Source: Pseudomonas arcuscaelestis
GTDB lineage: Bacteria > Pseudomonadota > Gammaproteobacteria > Pseudomonadales > Pseudomonadaceae
Direction: 5' to 3'
NCBI RefSeq assembly: GCF_016881005.1
Contig: NZ_JACOPV010000004.1
Location: 1 to 64,000 of the forward strand
DNA: 64,000 nt
The notes beneath the pieces were generated by a model. That model ran no database searches, was not told where the DNA came from, and saw only the letters and a list, made by a program, of their open reading frames with translations. Position numbers and translations under genes: made by a program. Of this stretch, positions 1 through 9,701 are shown in pieces (position 1 is the first letter of the stretch; every line of letters starts with the position of its first letter).

Positions 1-1830
1 CCGTCGGTGCCGTCGATGGTGACTTCGACATTATCGCGGTCGATGTAGACGTCATCGTCCGGAGCATCGACGGTGACGGTACCCGTGGTAGCACCGGCAG
101 CGATGTTGATCACGGCGCCGTTGCTCAGGGTCACGGTCATCGCCGTGCCGGCTGGATTGGTCAGCGTGGCGGTGTAGGTGATCTGGCCACCTTCGTCGAC
201 TTTATCCGTCGCGGTCAGGGACAGACCAGTAGTGTCTTCAGTGCCTGGACCGTCGGTGACGGTGACGCTGGTCTCGCCGGAGGCTTCGAGCTTCTCGTAG
301 TTGCCGCCAGTGACCGATTCGATGCTGTTGGTCAGGGTTTCGTTTGTTTCGTGGACGTTGTTCGGCGCGGTGTCTTGCACGGTACCGGTGGTCTGGCCAA
401 CCGGGATGGTGATGGTCTGGCCGTTATCGAGCTTGACCACCAGCGGCGAGCCAGTCACTGGCGCGCTAACAGTTGCGGTGTAGGTGATGATGCCGCCTTC
501 ACCGATAGTGCCGACATCTGCCGTCAGTTTCACGGTCGAAGTGTCGATGGTGTCAGTGACGTCAGTGACCGCTGGAGTGTTATCCACAGCCAGCTTCTCG
601 AAATCGCCACCGGAAGTGCCATCGATGGTGACTTCGACGTTGTCGCGATCGATGTAGACGTCATCGTCCGGAGCATCGACGGTGACGGTACCCGTGGTAG
701 CACCGGCAGCGATGTTGATCACGGCGCCGTTGCTCAGGGTCACGGTCATCGCGGTGCCGGCTGGATTGGTCAGCGTCGCGGTGTAGGTGATCTGGCCACC
801 TTCGTCGACTTTATCCGTCGCGGTCAGGGACAGGCCGGTAGTGTCTTCAGTGCCAGGACCGTCGGTGACGGTGACGCTGGTTTCACCGGAGGCTTCGAGT
901 TTCTCGTAGTTGCCACCAGTGACCGATTCGATGCTGTTGGTCAGCGCTTCGTTGGTTTCGTGGACGTTGTTCGGCGCGGTGTCTTGCACGGTGCCGGTGG
1001 TTTGACCCACTGGGATGGTGATGGTCTGGCCGTTATCGAGCTTGACCACCAGCGGTGAGCCGGTGACTGGCGCGCTGACAGTCGCGGTGTAGGTGATCAC
1101 GCCACCTTCACCGACGGTGCCGACGTCGGCGGTGAGTTTCACGGTCGAGGTGTCGATGGTGTCTGCAACGTCGGTAATCGCTGGAGTGTTATCCACAGCC
1201 AGCTTCTCGAAATCGCCACCGGAAGTGCCGTCGATCGTGACTTCAACTTTACCGGCATCGAGGTAAACGTCGTCCTTCGGCGCGTCGACGGTAACGGTTC
1301 CGGAAGTGCCACCAGCCGCGATGTTGATCACGGCGCCGTTGCTCAGGGTCACGGTCATCGCCGTGCCAGCCGGGTGGGTCAGTGTGGCGGTATAGGTGAT
1401 CTGGCCGCCTTCGTCGACAGAGTCAGTGGCGGTCAGTTTCAAACCGGTCGTGTCTTGCGAGCCAGGGCCATCGGTAACGGTGGTCACTGGCTTGCCGGCA
1501 GTGTCCAGCTTCTCGTAGTTACCGCCAGTGGTACCGGTAATGCTGTTGGTCAGGGCTTCGTTGGTGGTGTGGACGTTGTTCGGTGCGACGAACTCGACGG
1601 AGCCAGTGCTCTGGCCGACAGGGATAGTAATTTGCTGCCCATTGGCCAGGGTAATGACCAGCGCCGATCCGGTAACAGGTGCCGTCACCGAAGCGGTGTA
1701 GGTAACCACGCCACCTTCAGCGACGCTTGGGGTGGCGGTAAGGGTTACCGTCGAGGTATCGATGGTGTCGGTAACTTTGGTCACCGCTGGCTCTTTGCTT
1801 GCCACCAGGTTTTCGAAGTTGCCGCCTTCG
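1..1830 (-). repeat. 609-bp tandem repeats inside lapA
   Basis: Corresponding landmarks recur at 7-11, 616-620 and 1225-1229, giving an exact 609-bp (203-codon) period. Each period holds two dissimilar repeats of about 100 residues. The first two units are nearly identical at DNA level; the third, from about 1219, is more diverged. The unit length is a whole number of codons, so gain or loss by recombination would keep the frame. Such arrays are also prone to assembly collapse, so copy number further left is uncertain. Confidence 0.85.
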
Positions 1831-3182
1831 GTCTTGCTGATGGTCACGCCGACATTGCCGGCATCGATGTACACGTCATCTTTAGGTGCAGCTACGCTGA
1901 CAGTCCCTTGAGTCTGACCAGCGGCAATATTGATCACCGCACCGTTGCTCAAGGTTACGGTCATCGCGGTGCCGGCCGGGTTAGTCAGCGTCGCGGTGTA
2001 AACGATCTGGCCACCTTCGGCAACCGTACCGGTGGCCGTCAGGTTCAGGCCGGTGTTGTCGATCGAGTCGATGATATTGGTGACGGCTGGATTCGGATTA
2101 GGTACCAGATTCTCGAAGTTGCCGCCCGTGGCGCCAGTAATGGTCGCGCTGACACTGCTGCCATTGTTGTAAACGTCGTTCGGAGGCGTCTGTACATCAA
2201 CCGAACCGGTCGTTTGGCCTGCACCGATAGTGATGGTGGTGCCGTTGGACAGGGTGACAGTTACCGGTGTCTGCGCCGGGTTGGTAAGGGTGGCGGTATA
2301 GGTGATCACGCCCCCTTCGGTGACGCTCGGATTCGCCGTCAGGTTAACCGTAGTCGTGTCGATAGTGTCAGTGATCTGGGTAGTCGCTGGCGTCTTGTCG
2401 GGAGTGACAACCAGTCCGCCACCACCTGTGGTGCCGGTGATAGTCGCTGAAATCTCGCTACCATCGATGTACACGGTATCGTTTGGCGGGATGACCACGC
2501 TGACGCTACCAGAAGTCTGGCCGGCGCTGATGACGATGGTGTGGCCATTGGACAAGGTCACTGTCAGGTCAGTCAGAGGCGGCTGACCGACGGTGGCGGT
2601 GTAGATGATCTCCCCGCCCGCTTCGGTGATCGACGGCGTGGCAGTCAAAGTCAGCCCGGTCGCGACGTCCGGGGTAGGAGCCAACGGGTTGTTGCTGTTG
2701 TCCAGGCGGCCCAGTTCTTCACGCTCGTCACCGGTGGCAAAACCAATTGGCCCGGTCGGGAAGCCAATGGTCGGGTCGACCGATCCTGCGGTGGCATCAA
2801 GCATGACGAAGCTGTGACCGCCACCGGCAGCACCACTGCCTGCTGCCGAGGGGCCGGCAGCGGTGGCTTCAAGTTCGGTAGTCGGGTCAGCACCGGCGGC
2901 GATCGCCTGTTGTAGCTCTTCAACCGAGGGCGCAGCCTGAGCTGTGGCCGCTGCGAGGTCGGTGCTGCTGTCCGGCGCATCGGCGCTCCATTGCGTGTCC
3001 CGGCCCAAATCCAGGGTGCGGCCATCGGCCAATTCCAAAGTAACTGCGCCTGCAAGGCCAGTCAGTACCTGATCACCAATGAAAAGGCGGTCACCTTCGA
3101 TGAGTACGCGCCGAGCCCCTTCGGGAGATACAGCGATAACTTGACCAACAATGCTTTTGACGATGGCAACAACACTGCTCAT
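1..3182 (-). CDS. lapA: LapA-type giant cell-surface adhesin, N-terminal part (C-terminus beyond left edge)
   Basis: This is a biofilm adhesin secreted by a type I system and held at the outer membrane by its N-terminal retention module. ATG at 3182 is preceded by GGAGAG, and 1060 codons are open to the left edge without a stop. The N-terminus (MSSVVAIVKSIVGQV) matches the LapA family. Residues 107-110 read TAAG, the LapG periplasmic protease site of P. fluorescens LapA (family knowledge), followed by a Gly/Ala-rich stretch. From about residue 160 the protein is a run of roughly 100-residue immunoglobulin-like repeats with recurring ITYTATLTNPAGTAMTVTLS-type strands. The gene diverges from lapE. 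The C-terminal calcium-binding and secretion-signal region, and lapD/lapG, are not in the window. MapA is the main alternative, but the LapB and LapC sequences next door favour LapA. Confidence 0.93.
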   Translation of the reverse strand, partial: MSSVVAIVKSIVGQVIAVSPEGARRVLIEGDRLFIGDQVLTGLAGAVTLELADGRTLDLGRDTQWSADAPDSSTDLAAATAQAAPSVEELQQAIAAGADPTTELEATAAGPSAAGSGAAGGGHSFVMLDATAGSVDPTIGFPTGPIGFATGDEREELGRLDNSNNPLAPTPDVATGLTLTATPSITEAGGEIIYTATVGQPPLTDLTVTLSNGHTIVISAGQTSGSVSVVIPPNDTVYIDGSEISATITGTTGGGGLVVTPDKTPATTQITDTIDTTTVNLTANPSVTEGGVITYTATLTNPAQTPVTVTLSNGTTITIGAGQTTGSVDVQTPPNDVYNNGSSVSATITGATGGNFENLVPNPNPAVTNIIDSIDNTGLNLTATGTVAEGGQIVYTATLTNPAGTAMTVTLSNGAVINIAAGQTQGTVSVAAPKDDVYIDAGNVGVTISKTEGGNFENLVASKEPAVTKVTDTIDTSTVTLTATPSVAEGGVVTYTASVTAPVTGSALVITLANGQQITIPVGQSTGSVEFVAPNNVHTTNEALTNSITGTTGGNYEKLDTAGKPVTTVTDGPGSQDTTGLKLTATDSVDEGGQITYTATLTHPAGTAMTVTLSNGAVINIAAGGTSGTVTVDAPKDDVYLDAGKVEVTIDGTSGGDFEKLAVDNTPAITDVADTIDTSTVKLTADVGTVGEGGVITYTATVSAPVTGSPLVVKLDNGQTITIPVGQTTGTVQDTAPNNVHETNEALTNSIESVTGGNYEKLEASGETSVTVTDGPGTEDTTGLSLTATDKVDEGGQITYTATLTNPAGTAMTVTLSNGAVINIAAGATTGTVTVDAPDDDVYIDRDNVEVTIDGTSGGDFEKLAVDNTPAVTDVTDTIDTSTVKLTADVGTIGEGGIITYTATVSAPVTGSPLVVKLDNGQTITIPVGQTTGTVQDTAPNNVHETNETLTNSIESVTGGNYEKLEASGETSVTVTDGPGTEDTTGLSLTATDKVDEGGQITYTATLTNPAGTAMTVTLSNGAVINIAAGATTGTVTVDAPDDDVYIDRDNVEVTIDGTD

Positions 3183-3265
3183 TGGACTCTCCGGTTTACC
3201 AAATCAGTTGGCTTCCATGCCGGCGCGCGCGTGACGCCGTCTTCTTTGGAATGCTTCAAATGTTA

Positions 3266-3288
3266 TTTTGACGCTTATGGCGTCAAAA
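3266..3288. promoter_or_regulatory. 9-bp perfect inverted repeat in the lapA-lapE intergenic region
   Basis: TTTTGACGC (3266-3274) and GCGTCAAAA (3280-3288) flank a 5-base centre. A TATAAT-like hexamer lies at 3296-3301 on the plus strand. The position between divergent lapA and lapE suggests a regulator site or a transcript hairpin. The regulator is unknown. The rest of the 344-bp gap (3183-3526) shows no gene. Confidence 0.4.
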
Positions 3289-3526
3289 ACTTGTCTATAA
3301 TTTTTGGCTATTAACTTTATGCCAAACTATTGACCTTCCTGCTGCCATCCTAAACAATCACCACCGTAATGTCACATTGATATTTAAGCGGCTTCCACCC
3401 TTCCTACGTACGCTCGAGTACCCATCCGGAAGTTTCCGACAGAACGTCTACTTGGTTGCCATTTTCGAATGCAGCAACGTTCTTTTGCTGTGATCTGGGA
3501 CAAGAGGTCCCTAGGAAAAAATTCTA

Positions 3527-4864
3527 ATGCGCGCGTTATTGTTCACCGCTGTTCCATTCGCTTTCGCTGCCAGCTTTGTTCAGGCACAGACGCTGCCAGA
3601 GGCCATGCAGAAAGCCTTGGAAGTGCATCCGGAGATCCAGGCTGGGGTCAATAGCCGTATCGCTGCTGACTACCAATTGCGTGCTGCCAAGGGCGGCTAT
3701 CTGCCCAAGGTCGATGTGCTGGCAGGGTACGGCCGCGAAGGGACCGATAGCCCAAGTACCGGCAACCGTTGGGAGACTCTCAACCGGGGTGAATCAAGCG
3801 TGCGTCTGCGCCAAATGGTTTTTGACGGTTTCGCTACTTCCAGCGAAGTAGGGCGTCAACAAGCCACCGTTAACTCTCGTGCCTATTCCTTGCTTGGTTC
3901 GTCCGAGCGCACGGCATTGACCGTAGCTCAGGTTTATCTCGATGTCCTGACTCGACGCGAAATGGTGCGTCTGGCCGAAGACAACCTGCGCAGTCACGAG
4001 CGTATTTATGATCAGATCAAACTGCGTACCACCCGCGGCGTTGGGCGTCTGGCTGACCTCGACCAGGCCGAAGCGCGTCTGGCCCAAGCCAAGAACAACC
4101 TGATCACCGAGCAAACCAACCTGGCGGATGCAAAAACCAACTACCTGAGCGTGGTGGGTGAAATGCCCGATGAGTTGAGCGCATCTGCACCGTTTATCGA
4201 CATGCTGCCAGCCAACCTTGATGAAGCTCGCCATCAGATGGTCGAAAGCAGCCCGATCCTGCGTTCGGCTGAGTCCGACATCGCAGCGGCAGAAAAGCAA
4301 TATGAAGCCGCCAAGTCTACGTTCTATCCACGTTTCGATGCAGAACTCGGACGGACGGCAGATAACGATATTGATGGTGCGAACGGCCACAATAACGAAT
4401 GGCAGGCTATGCTGCGTATGAGCTTCAACCTGTATTCCGGTGGCAGCAACAAGGCCGACCTGGAATCGAAGTCCTACCTGACCAATCAGGCTCTGGACAT
4501 CCGCAACAATGCTTTGCGCCAGCTCAATGAAGAACTGGGCCTGTCATGGAATGCTATGGATAACGCCAACGCGCAATTGCCGATTGCCCAGCAATATGTC
4601 GATTACAGCAACAACGTGCGCAGTGCGTATCAGAAGCAATTCAGCCTTGGCGAGCGAACTCTGCTCGACTTGCTCGATAGTGAAAACGAACTCTTCACCG
4701 CCCAGCGTCGTCTGACTGAGGTGAAGTACATTCAAGTGTTTACTCAGTATCGAATCAAGGCGACCATTGGCCAACTGCTCAAGAGCCAGGGTGTTGTAGC
4801 GCCAATGGCAACTGTTGTGCAGAACGATTTGAAGCCCCAAGTGAGCCTGCCAGGTATGAACTGA
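3527..4864 (+). CDS. lapE: LapE, TolC-family outer-membrane component of the LapA secretion system
   Basis: This is a 445-residue outer-membrane channel of the type I secretion apparatus, working with LapB and LapC to export LapA. It starts with a signal peptide (MRALLFTAVPFAFAASFVQA, cleavage before QT). The body has the alternating long helices and duplicated layout of TolC-type proteins, including the ends of the two halves (for example SLGERTLLDLLDSENELF near residues 370-390). ATG at 3527 has AGGA about 10 bases upstream. It is followed after 40 bp by lapB, so lapE-lapB-lapC probably form one operon. Confidence 0.88.
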   Translation: MRALLFTAVPFAFAASFVQAQTLPEAMQKALEVHPEIQAGVNSRIAADYQLRAAKGGYLPKVDVLAGYGREGTDSPSTGNRWETLNRGESSVRLRQMVFDGFATSSEVGRQQATVNSRAYSLLGSSERTALTVAQVYLDVLTRREMVRLAEDNLRSHERIYDQIKLRTTRGVGRLADLDQAEARLAQAKNNLITEQTNLADAKTNYLSVVGEMPDELSASAPFIDMLPANLDEARHQMVESSPILRSAESDIAAAEKQYEAAKSTFYPRFDAELGRTADNDIDGANGHNNEWQAMLRMSFNLYSGGSNKADLESKSYLTNQALDIRNNALRQLNEELGLSWNAMDNANAQLPIAQQYVDYSNNVRSAYQKQFSLGERTLLDLLDSENELFTAQRRLTEVKYIQVFTQYRIKATIGQLLKSQGVVAPMATVVQNDLKPQVSLPGMN

Positions 4865-4904
4865 GGCTCAGTTACCCCCAACCGCATTTACCAAGAGAAG
4901 CCGC

Positions 4905-7061
4905 GTGGAATCAGAAGTTAGTCGAGTTCAACTCAGTCATGATCCACGCAGCCAGCACGATGATCCGTTGCTGGACAGCTTGCTCTCGCTTTGCGTTCTG
5001 CATCAAAAGCCTGCCAGCCGGGCGATGTTGACCACCGGTCTACCCTTGCCCGCCCAGCGCCTGAACCCGGAACTGCTGCCTCGTGCAGCAGCCCGTGCCG
5101 GCCTACAGGGGCGCTTGCTGCAACGCAAGCTTGAGCAGATCCCGAGCATTGCCATGCCGGCCATGCTGCTGCTCAAGGATGGTCGCAGCACGGTGTTGCT
5201 CGGGTGGGAGAATGATGACACCGCGCGGCTGATGCTCAGTGAGAGTGACGGCGGCGAGGTGCATGTCAGCCGTGATGCGTTGCAGGCTGACTACAGCGGT
5301 CGGGTGTTCTTCGCTCAACCGCAGCACAAGTTCGACGTTAATCACGGCAACCTGATACCGCGCGCGCGATCCTGGTTCCGTGACACGCTCAAGCGCAGCC
5401 GCTGGCTGTACATCGATGCCATCGCTGCAAGCCTGGTGATCAACCTGATTGCTTTGGCCGCACCGCTTTTCGTCATGAACGTGTACGACCGCGTGGTGCC
5501 CAACCAGGCGACCTCGACGTTGTGGGTGCTGGCTATCGGCATTGGCGGTGCCTACATCTTCGACCTGATACTCAAGAGCCTGCGTAGCCTGTGCCTTGAC
5601 CTTGCGGGGAAGAAGACCGATCTGATCATTTCTGCGACTCTTTTCGAGCGCATCGTCGGCATGGCGATGAAGTTTCGTCCGGCGCGGGTCGGCAGCTTTG
5701 CTCAGAACATTCATGAATTTCAGGGCCTGCGCGATTTCCTCGCTTCGCTGACCCTTGCCAGCCTTATTGACCTGCCGTTCACGCTGTTGATCTTGATGGT
5801 CATTGCCATCATCGGCGGGCATCTGGTGTGGATTCCGATTATTGCCTTCCCGCTGGCCCTGGGTATCGGCTATGCCCTGCAGAAGCCGTTGGTGGCGACG
5901 CTGGAACAGACCATGGCCCTGGCTTCGGAGCGTCAGTCCAGCCTGATCGAAACGCTGGCAAGCCTTGACGCGGTTAAAGTCAACAATGCCGAGAGCGAAC
6001 GTCAGTACATGTGGGAGCAGACCATCGGCACCCTCAGTCGCCTGGAGATGCGGGTCAAGGTGCTTTCTGGCCTGGCGATGAACATCACATTGCTTATCCA
6101 GCAGTTGGCGGGTGTGGCGCTGATTTGTGCCGGTGTGTACCAGATTATCGCCGGCAACCTCAGCATGGGTGGCCTGATTGCTTGCTACATGCTCAGTGGC
6201 CGTGCGCTGGGTCCGATGAGCCAACTGTCTGGCTTGCTTACGCGCTATCAGCAGGCCAAGGTCACCATGGTTTCAACTGACCAGATGATGGAGCTACCCC
6301 AGGAACGCAACTTTGAGGAGCGTCCGCTGAGCCGCCAGGTGCTGCAGGGCGCAATCGAATTCCGCGGTGTTGACTTCACCTACCCGAATCAGCAAAACCA
6401 AGCCCTCAAGGGCGTCAACCTGACGATTCGCCCGGGTGAAAAAATCGGCATCATCGGCCGTAGCGGCTCGGGTAAAAGCTCGCTGGCCAAGTTGATTGTC
6501 GGTCTCTACGAAGCTGATAAAGGATCGCTGCTGATCGATGGCGTGGATATCCGCCAGATCGACGTCAGCGAGCTGCGCCACAACATCGGCTACGTACCTC
6601 AGGACATTCAGCTGATGGCCGGTACGTTGCGCGACAACCTGGTCATTGGCGCGCGGTATGTCGAGGACGAAATGGTCCTGCAGGCGGCCGAGCTGTCGGG
6701 TGTTCATGAGTTTGCGCGCTTGCATCCCCAGGGCTATGAATTGCAAGTAGGGGAGCGCGGCCAGAACCTCTCTGGTGGGCAACGTCAGAACGTCGCACTT
6801 AGCCGTGCATTGCTGCTCAATCCTCAGATTCTGCTGCTCGACGAGCCTACCAGCGCGATGGATAACACCGGTGAGGAGCGCCTCAAGCAGCGCCTGCAAG
6901 CCGTTATCGAAAGCAAGACCGTGGTCCTGGTCACCCACCGGGCATCGTTGTTGTCACTGGTCGATCGCTTGATTGTGATTGATCGGGGACAGATTGTTGC
7001 GGATGGCCCGAAAGCCGCCGTTATGGATGCGCTGAAGAAGGGGCAGATCAGTGTTGCTTAA
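4905..7061 (+). CDS. lapB: LapB, inner-membrane ABC exporter of the LapA type I secretion system
   Basis: This 718-residue ATP-driven exporter moves LapA through the envelope. In order it has an N-terminal C39-like domain (about 20-145) without the protease Cys/His signature, so probably a degenerate substrate-binding domain; six transmembrane helices (about 165-460); and an ATPase domain with Walker A GRSGSGKSS (about 518-526), signature LSGGQRQ (about 622) and Walker B ILLLDEPTSAMD (about 641-652). The start is GTG at 4905 (MESEVSRVQLSHDPRS), agreeing with LapB homologues I know. The 3' end overlaps lapC by 11 bp. Confidence 0.93.
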   Translation: MESEVSRVQLSHDPRSQHDDPLLDSLLSLCVLHQKPASRAMLTTGLPLPAQRLNPELLPRAAARAGLQGRLLQRKLEQIPSIAMPAMLLLKDGRSTVLLGWENDDTARLMLSESDGGEVHVSRDALQADYSGRVFFAQPQHKFDVNHGNLIPRARSWFRDTLKRSRWLYIDAIAASLVINLIALAAPLFVMNVYDRVVPNQATSTLWVLAIGIGGAYIFDLILKSLRSLCLDLAGKKTDLIISATLFERIVGMAMKFRPARVGSFAQNIHEFQGLRDFLASLTLASLIDLPFTLLILMVIAIIGGHLVWIPIIAFPLALGIGYALQKPLVATLEQTMALASERQSSLIETLASLDAVKVNNAESERQYMWEQTIGTLSRLEMRVKVLSGLAMNITLLIQQLAGVALICAGVYQIIAGNLSMGGLIACYMLSGRALGPMSQLSGLLTRYQQAKVTMVSTDQMMELPQERNFEERPLSRQVLQGAIEFRGVDFTYPNQQNQALKGVNLTIRPGEKIGIIGRSGSGKSSLAKLIVGLYEADKGSLLIDGVDIRQIDVSELRHNIGYVPQDIQLMAGTLRDNLVIGARYVEDEMVLQAAELSGVHEFARLHPQGYELQVGERGQNLSGGQRQNVALSRALLLNPQILLLDEPTSAMDNTGEERLKQRLQAVIESKTVVLVTHRASLLSLVDRLIVIDRGQIVADGPKAAVMDALKKGQISVA

Positions 7062-8424
7062 GATGGATATGGGGCAGTTCAAGGAAAGCCTGCGCAAGTA
7101 TTTCAAAGGCTCGGAATCCCTCGGCGGCCAGCCGCTTCCCGAGGTCAACAAGGCGCTGATCGAAGATGCGCCGCGCATCGTGCGCCTGACCATCTGGGGG
7201 GTGATCGCCTTCTTCCTGTTTCTGGGGTTGTGGGCTCATTTTGCAATCATCGACGAAGTCACTCGCGGTGAAGGCAAGGCAATTCCCTCGTCCAAGCTGC
7301 AGAAAATCCAGAACCTGGAAGGCGGCATCGTTGCGCAGATCTACGCCAAAGAAGGCCAGATTGTTGAAGAAGGCGCGCCATTGCTGCGCCTGGATGACAC
7401 TCGTTTTGTTTCCAACGTCGGCGAGACCGAGGCTGACCGCCTGGCGATGGCGCTGCGTGTCGAGCGTCTGAGCGCGGAAGTCGAAGACCGTCCGCTGAAG
7501 ATTGACGAAGAAATTCGCAAAGCTGTCCCCAGCCAGGCAGCCAACGAAGAAGCCTTGTACCAGAGCCGGCGTCAGCAGCTAGAGGACGAACTTGGCGGAA
7601 TGCACGAGCAACTGGTCCAGCGTCAGCAGGAGCTGCGTGAGTTCAGCTCCAAGCAGTCGCAATATCGCAACAGCCTGCAGCTGCTGCGCCAGGAAATCAG
7701 CATGTCCGAGCCGTTGGTGGCCCAGGGCGCAATCTCTCAGGTTGAAGTTTTGCGCTTGAAACGCGCTGAAGTTGAAAACCGCGGCCAGCTCGATGCTACC
7801 TCCCTGGCCATTCCGCGAGCCGAGTCGGCGATCAAGGAAGTTGAGCGCAAGATTGACGAGACCCGCGGCAAGTTTCGCAGCGATGCCCTTACCCAGCTCA
7901 ACGAGGCGCGCACCGACCTGAACAAGGCCAAGGCCACGGGCAAGGCGCTGGACGATCGCGTCAATCGGACCCTGGTCACTTCGCCGGTGCGCGGTATCGT
8001 CAAGCAGATGTTGGTCAACACCGTCGGTGGCGTTATCCAGCCGGGCAGTGACCTGGTCGAAATCGTACCGCTTGACGACACCCTTCTGGTCGAAGCACGC
8101 GTTCGTCCGCAAGACATTGCGTTCCTGCATCCAGGCCAGGAAGCCATGGTCAAGTTCACGGCCTACGACTTCACCATCTACGGTGGCCTGAAAGCCAAGC
8201 TGGAACAGATCGGCGCCGATACCATCACCGACGAAGACAACAACACCTTCTACGTGATCAAACTGCGTACGGAGCGCAGTCACCTGGGTTCTGACGAGAA
8301 GCCGTTGCTGATCATCCCGGGCATGGTTGCGTCGGTGGATATCATCACGGGCAAGAAAAGCGTGCTGAGTTACCTGCTCAAGCCGATCATCCGCGCCCGC
8401 GCCGAGGCCTTGCGCGAGCGCTAA
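7051..8424 (+). CDS. lapC: LapC, HlyD-family membrane fusion protein of the LapA secretion system
   Basis: This 457-residue periplasmic adaptor links LapB to LapE. It has a cytoplasmic N-terminus, one transmembrane helix (about 47-67, IWGVIAFFLFLGLWAHFAII), a biotinyl-lipoyl half-motif (KIQNLEGGIVAQIYAKEGQ), a long coiled coil (about 120-300) and the second half-motif with a beta-barrel (TLVTSPVRGIVKQMLVNTVGG onward). The chosen GTG start at 7051 overlaps the lapB stop and gives the family N-terminus MLLK; ATG at 7063 is an alternative. A weak hairpin without a T tract follows the stop. Confidence 0.92.
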   Translation: MLLKMDMGQFKESLRKYFKGSESLGGQPLPEVNKALIEDAPRIVRLTIWGVIAFFLFLGLWAHFAIIDEVTRGEGKAIPSSKLQKIQNLEGGIVAQIYAKEGQIVEEGAPLLRLDDTRFVSNVGETEADRLAMALRVERLSAEVEDRPLKIDEEIRKAVPSQAANEEALYQSRRQQLEDELGGMHEQLVQRQQELREFSSKQSQYRNSLQLLRQEISMSEPLVAQGAISQVEVLRLKRAEVENRGQLDATSLAIPRAESAIKEVERKIDETRGKFRSDALTQLNEARTDLNKAKATGKALDDRVNRTLVTSPVRGIVKQMLVNTVGGVIQPGSDLVEIVPLDDTLLVEARVRPQDIAFLHPGQEAMVKFTAYDFTIYGGLKAKLEQIGADTITDEDNNTFYVIKLRTERSHLGSDEKPLLIIPGMVASVDIITGKKSVLSYLLKPIIRARAEALRER

Positions 8425-8475
8425 GCCTGCCCCGCGATCCTGGGCAACGCGGCAGTAGTCTGAGCGCTTGTTGAA

Positions 8476-9495
8476 TCAGGCCTGCTGCGCCGCCTGGTAC
8501 TGGGCGGCCGCGTTACTCAGGGTTTCAGCCATTTGCTGGCGTAGGGTCAGGGGCTGCTCGACGATCAAACCGTCGCCTTGGCTCAGTAGCCACCAGCGCA
8601 GTTGCCAGCTGTTGCTCACGGTGGCTCGCAGACAATGACCCTGTTCCAGCTTGATGAGCTGCATATCCGCTGACAGCGGGGTCTCACGTACCAGGCGTGC
8701 CAGGTTGTCGCTGATCCAGGCTTGCAACTCGATCTTGTCGGTATCCCCGAACTGCAGGGCGTCGCTGCGCAAGTAGGCCTGCAGGTCGAAGTCGCGCAAG
8801 CCTTCGGTTGCGCTGCCGAGCACGCGCAGGTGGCGAAAGCGATGCACTGCGAATTGGCGAATATCGCTGTAGGGCGCAGCGGTGGCGATCAGGTAGCTGA
8901 TCTGGCCACGCTGGATCAATGCCAGCGGATTGAGGGTCAACTCGCTGACCTTATCGGTGTGCGCCGAGTAGTACTGGCAGTGCAGCTGGTATTCCTCGAG
9001 CAACGCTTGTTGCAGAGTCTCCAGAATACTGTCCGGCACTTCCGGGGCCTGCATAGTCATGTCTGCCCGCACACTGGCGACCTTGTCCAGCCAGCGTGCC
9101 GCCTTGTTGGCACCGGAAAGATGTTCAAGCTTCTGCCGCGCATGGCTGAAGCGTGGATCAAGCACCCTGAGCATGCTGCTTGGCAGCAAAGGTCGTACTG
9201 CTTCTTCGACCAGCGCCAGGCTCAAAGCCTCGCTGATGCTGATGCCGCGCAGTTCGATGCAGGCGTTGGCTGCCCAGTGCCAGCCGTAGGGAATGCTCTT
9301 GTCATTACGCTCTAGCGGAAAGATCAGCGACAACTCGTTGAGGTCGCGTTCGATACTGCGTTTGCTGATAGGAAAACCGGCATCTTGCAGGCGAGCTACA
9401 AGCTCTGCACTGGTTATGCCTGGTGACCGGCTGGGCAGTTGGCGCAGTAACTCCCATTGACGGCTGAGAGTGGCACGGGTGGTTGCGGAGGGCAA
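8476..9495 (-). CDS. WYL-domain transcriptional regulator (YafY type)
   Basis: This is a probable ligand-responsive DNA-binding regulator. The N-terminus is a winged HTH (RATLSRQWELLRQLP, then SAELVARLQDAGFPISKRSIERDLNELS). The C-terminal half is a WYL domain with LIQRGQISYLIA and the RHFRHL-like region (QFAVHRFRHLRVL). TTG at 9495 is preferred because it gives the usual family start and has AGGA upstream. An in-frame ATG at 9564 would add 23 atypical residues and has no visible ribosome-binding site. Convergent with lapC and divergent from the Sel1 gene. Its target is unknown. Confidence 0.78.
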   Translation of the reverse strand: MPSATTRATLSRQWELLRQLPSRSPGITSAELVARLQDAGFPISKRSIERDLNELSLIFPLERNDKSIPYGWHWAANACIELRGISISEALSLALVEEAVRPLLPSSMLRVLDPRFSHARQKLEHLSGANKAARWLDKVASVRADMTMQAPEVPDSILETLQQALLEEYQLHCQYYSAHTDKVSELTLNPLALIQRGQISYLIATAAPYSDIRQFAVHRFRHLRVLGSATEGLRDFDLQAYLRSDALQFGDTDKIELQAWISDNLARLVRETPLSADMQLIKLEQGHCLRATVSNSWQLRWWLLSQGDGLIVEQPLTLRQQMAETLSNAAAQYQAAQQA

Positions 9496-9701
9496 AAGGT
9501 AACGTCCTTGTCTAGGCTTGCGGTTGTAGCATGGTCTCAGTGGCGAGATATGGCAATTGGCCATTTAACTATCAGATCAAGGATGAAGCAGTTGATTTGC
9601 CTCAACCGAATCGTTCGCGACAGGTTTTGTCGTGGCGCTGCGCAGAATCACGCCTCATTACACCCGCCAGCGTTTGGGAGGGTTGTTCAACGAGGATGAA
9701 C

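Noticed and set aside
1..1830. Regular repeats as a possible CRISPR array
   Set aside because: The repeat unit is 609 bp and protein-coding, with no short direct repeats and spacers.
1..2915. Long plus-strand open frames opposite lapA
   Set aside because: They arise from the repetitive GC-rich adhesin sequence, lack ribosome-binding sites and family similarity, and lie antisense to a clear gene.
8425..8475. Terminator after lapC
   Set aside because: CTGCC...GGCAG sequences can pair only with interruptions and there is no T tract, so support is too weak.
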